Positions 63,867 through 64,000 of a stretch of DNA of 64,000 bases are shown piece after piece (within the stretch, counting starts at the first letter, position 1; each line of letters begins with the position of its first letter). Position numbers and translations under genes: made by a program. The DNA comes from UBA10349 sp003485905 (GTDB taxonomy: Bacteria > Pseudomonadota > Gammaproteobacteria > Arenicellales > Arenicellaceae). The stretch covers positions 186,001-250,000 of the forward strand of contig CALSLL010000006.1 in assembly GCA_943787185.1 (NCBI GenBank), in the 5' to 3' direction. The notes beneath the pieces were generated by a model. The model was not told the origin of the DNA. It did not search any database and saw only the letters and a program-made list of their open reading frames with translations.

Positions 63867-64000
63867 TTAAACAAAGCGAAAAAAAGCCAAACACATCCAA
63901 ACAACCGCAGCCAATAACAAAACCAACCCCGGTAACAACTTCCAGTTTACCTGCCCCAAATACGAGCCACTAACAGCGGGTAGCGCTTGACTCCAGTTTT
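63867..64000 (-). CDS. C-terminal end of an unidentified membrane protein (start outside window)
   Basis: The minus-strand frame is open from the window end to TAA at 63867-63869. The visible 44 residues are mainly a hydrophobic helix (VLLLAAVVWMCLAFFRFV at the very end), preceded by GSYLGQVNWKLLPG; this is a plausible membrane anchor end. Its hydrophobic pattern supports coding but the short length makes it uncertain. A small hairpin (63836-63848) lies between this gene and hisC. Confidence 0.4.
   Translation of the reverse strand, partial: NWSQALPAVSGSYLGQVNWKLLPGLVLLLAAVVWMCLAFFRFV

Noticed and set aside
63773..63973. 66-residue plus-strand ORF at the right end
   Set aside because: Low-complexity Pro/Thr/Lys sequence, antisense to a more plausible membrane-protein end on the minus strand.

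Overview
The window is chromosomal DNA from a gammaproteobacterium. Several gene groups follow an order familiar from Pseudomonas and its relatives: rpe-gph-trpE ... trpG-trpD-trpC, dapF-DUF484-xerC, polA/DUF2782 near engB and a cytochrome c4, and parA-parB next to rsmG and the atp operon. GC content looks a little below 50 % by eye (not computed). No phage, insertion sequence, CRISPR array, rRNA or tRNA gene is visible. Genes are dense; the longest stretch between genes is about 250 bases.

Layout. 1-4.0 kb: end of a Yip1-like membrane protein, thiC, and a tolC-type outer-membrane channel. 4.0-10.1 kb: a minus-strand run waaA-hemF-tsaC-purE and folA-thyA-purD (lipid A core, haem, tRNA modification, purine and folate/thymidylate synthesis). 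10.2-16.6 kb: VOC and OsmC proteins, trpC-trpD-trpG-trpE, gph and rpe; a short ORF with three Trp codons just upstream of trpE looks like a trp leader peptide. 16.8-23.8 kb: a 5'-nucleotidase and an AddA/AddB-like recombination helicase-nuclease pair. 23.9-32.0 kb: cytochrome c4, engB, an envelope group (M14 peptidase, pilin-like protein, L,D-transpeptidase, TPR protein) and polA. 32-41 kb: DUF2782 (interrupted), a small secreted protein, MscS channel, zapE, gamma-carbonic anhydrase, yrfG, cysQ, dapF-DUF484-xerC. 40.5-43.2 kb: soluble (ppa) and membrane-bound (hppA) pyrophosphatases, divergently transcribed. 43.3-49.4 kb: a 3-oxoacid CoA-transferase pair, an M48 protease with LemA, a broken pirin gene and an SGNH protein. 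49.5-53.1 kb: an Atm1-type ABC transporter and a large membrane protein. 53.1-60.2 kb: the complete F-type ATP synthase operon atpIBEFHAGDC. 60.4-64.0 kb: parB, parA, rsmG, hisC and the end of an unidentified membrane protein.

How the genes work together. Most of the window is housekeeping. The atp operon, with a near-consensus sigma70 promoter, and the hppA pump both handle ion-coupled phosphate energy. The trp genes form one attenuation-like controlled group. The envelope genes (TolC channel, WaaA, L,D-transpeptidase, M14 peptidase, MscS, DapF) act on the cell wall and outer membrane.

The least ordinary points are two genes whose reading frames continue past in-frame stop codons (DUF2782: one; pirin: two), the trp leader ORF, a -10 box and palindrome inside and just upstream of the ppa reading frame, an M14 peptidase overlapping a lone pilin gene, and an L,D-transpeptidase next to a TPR protein with which it shares a C-terminal domain. 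I found no convincing wholly new multi-gene system. The best candidates for an uncharacterised envelope function are 25.5-29.2 kb and 48.3-53.1 kb.
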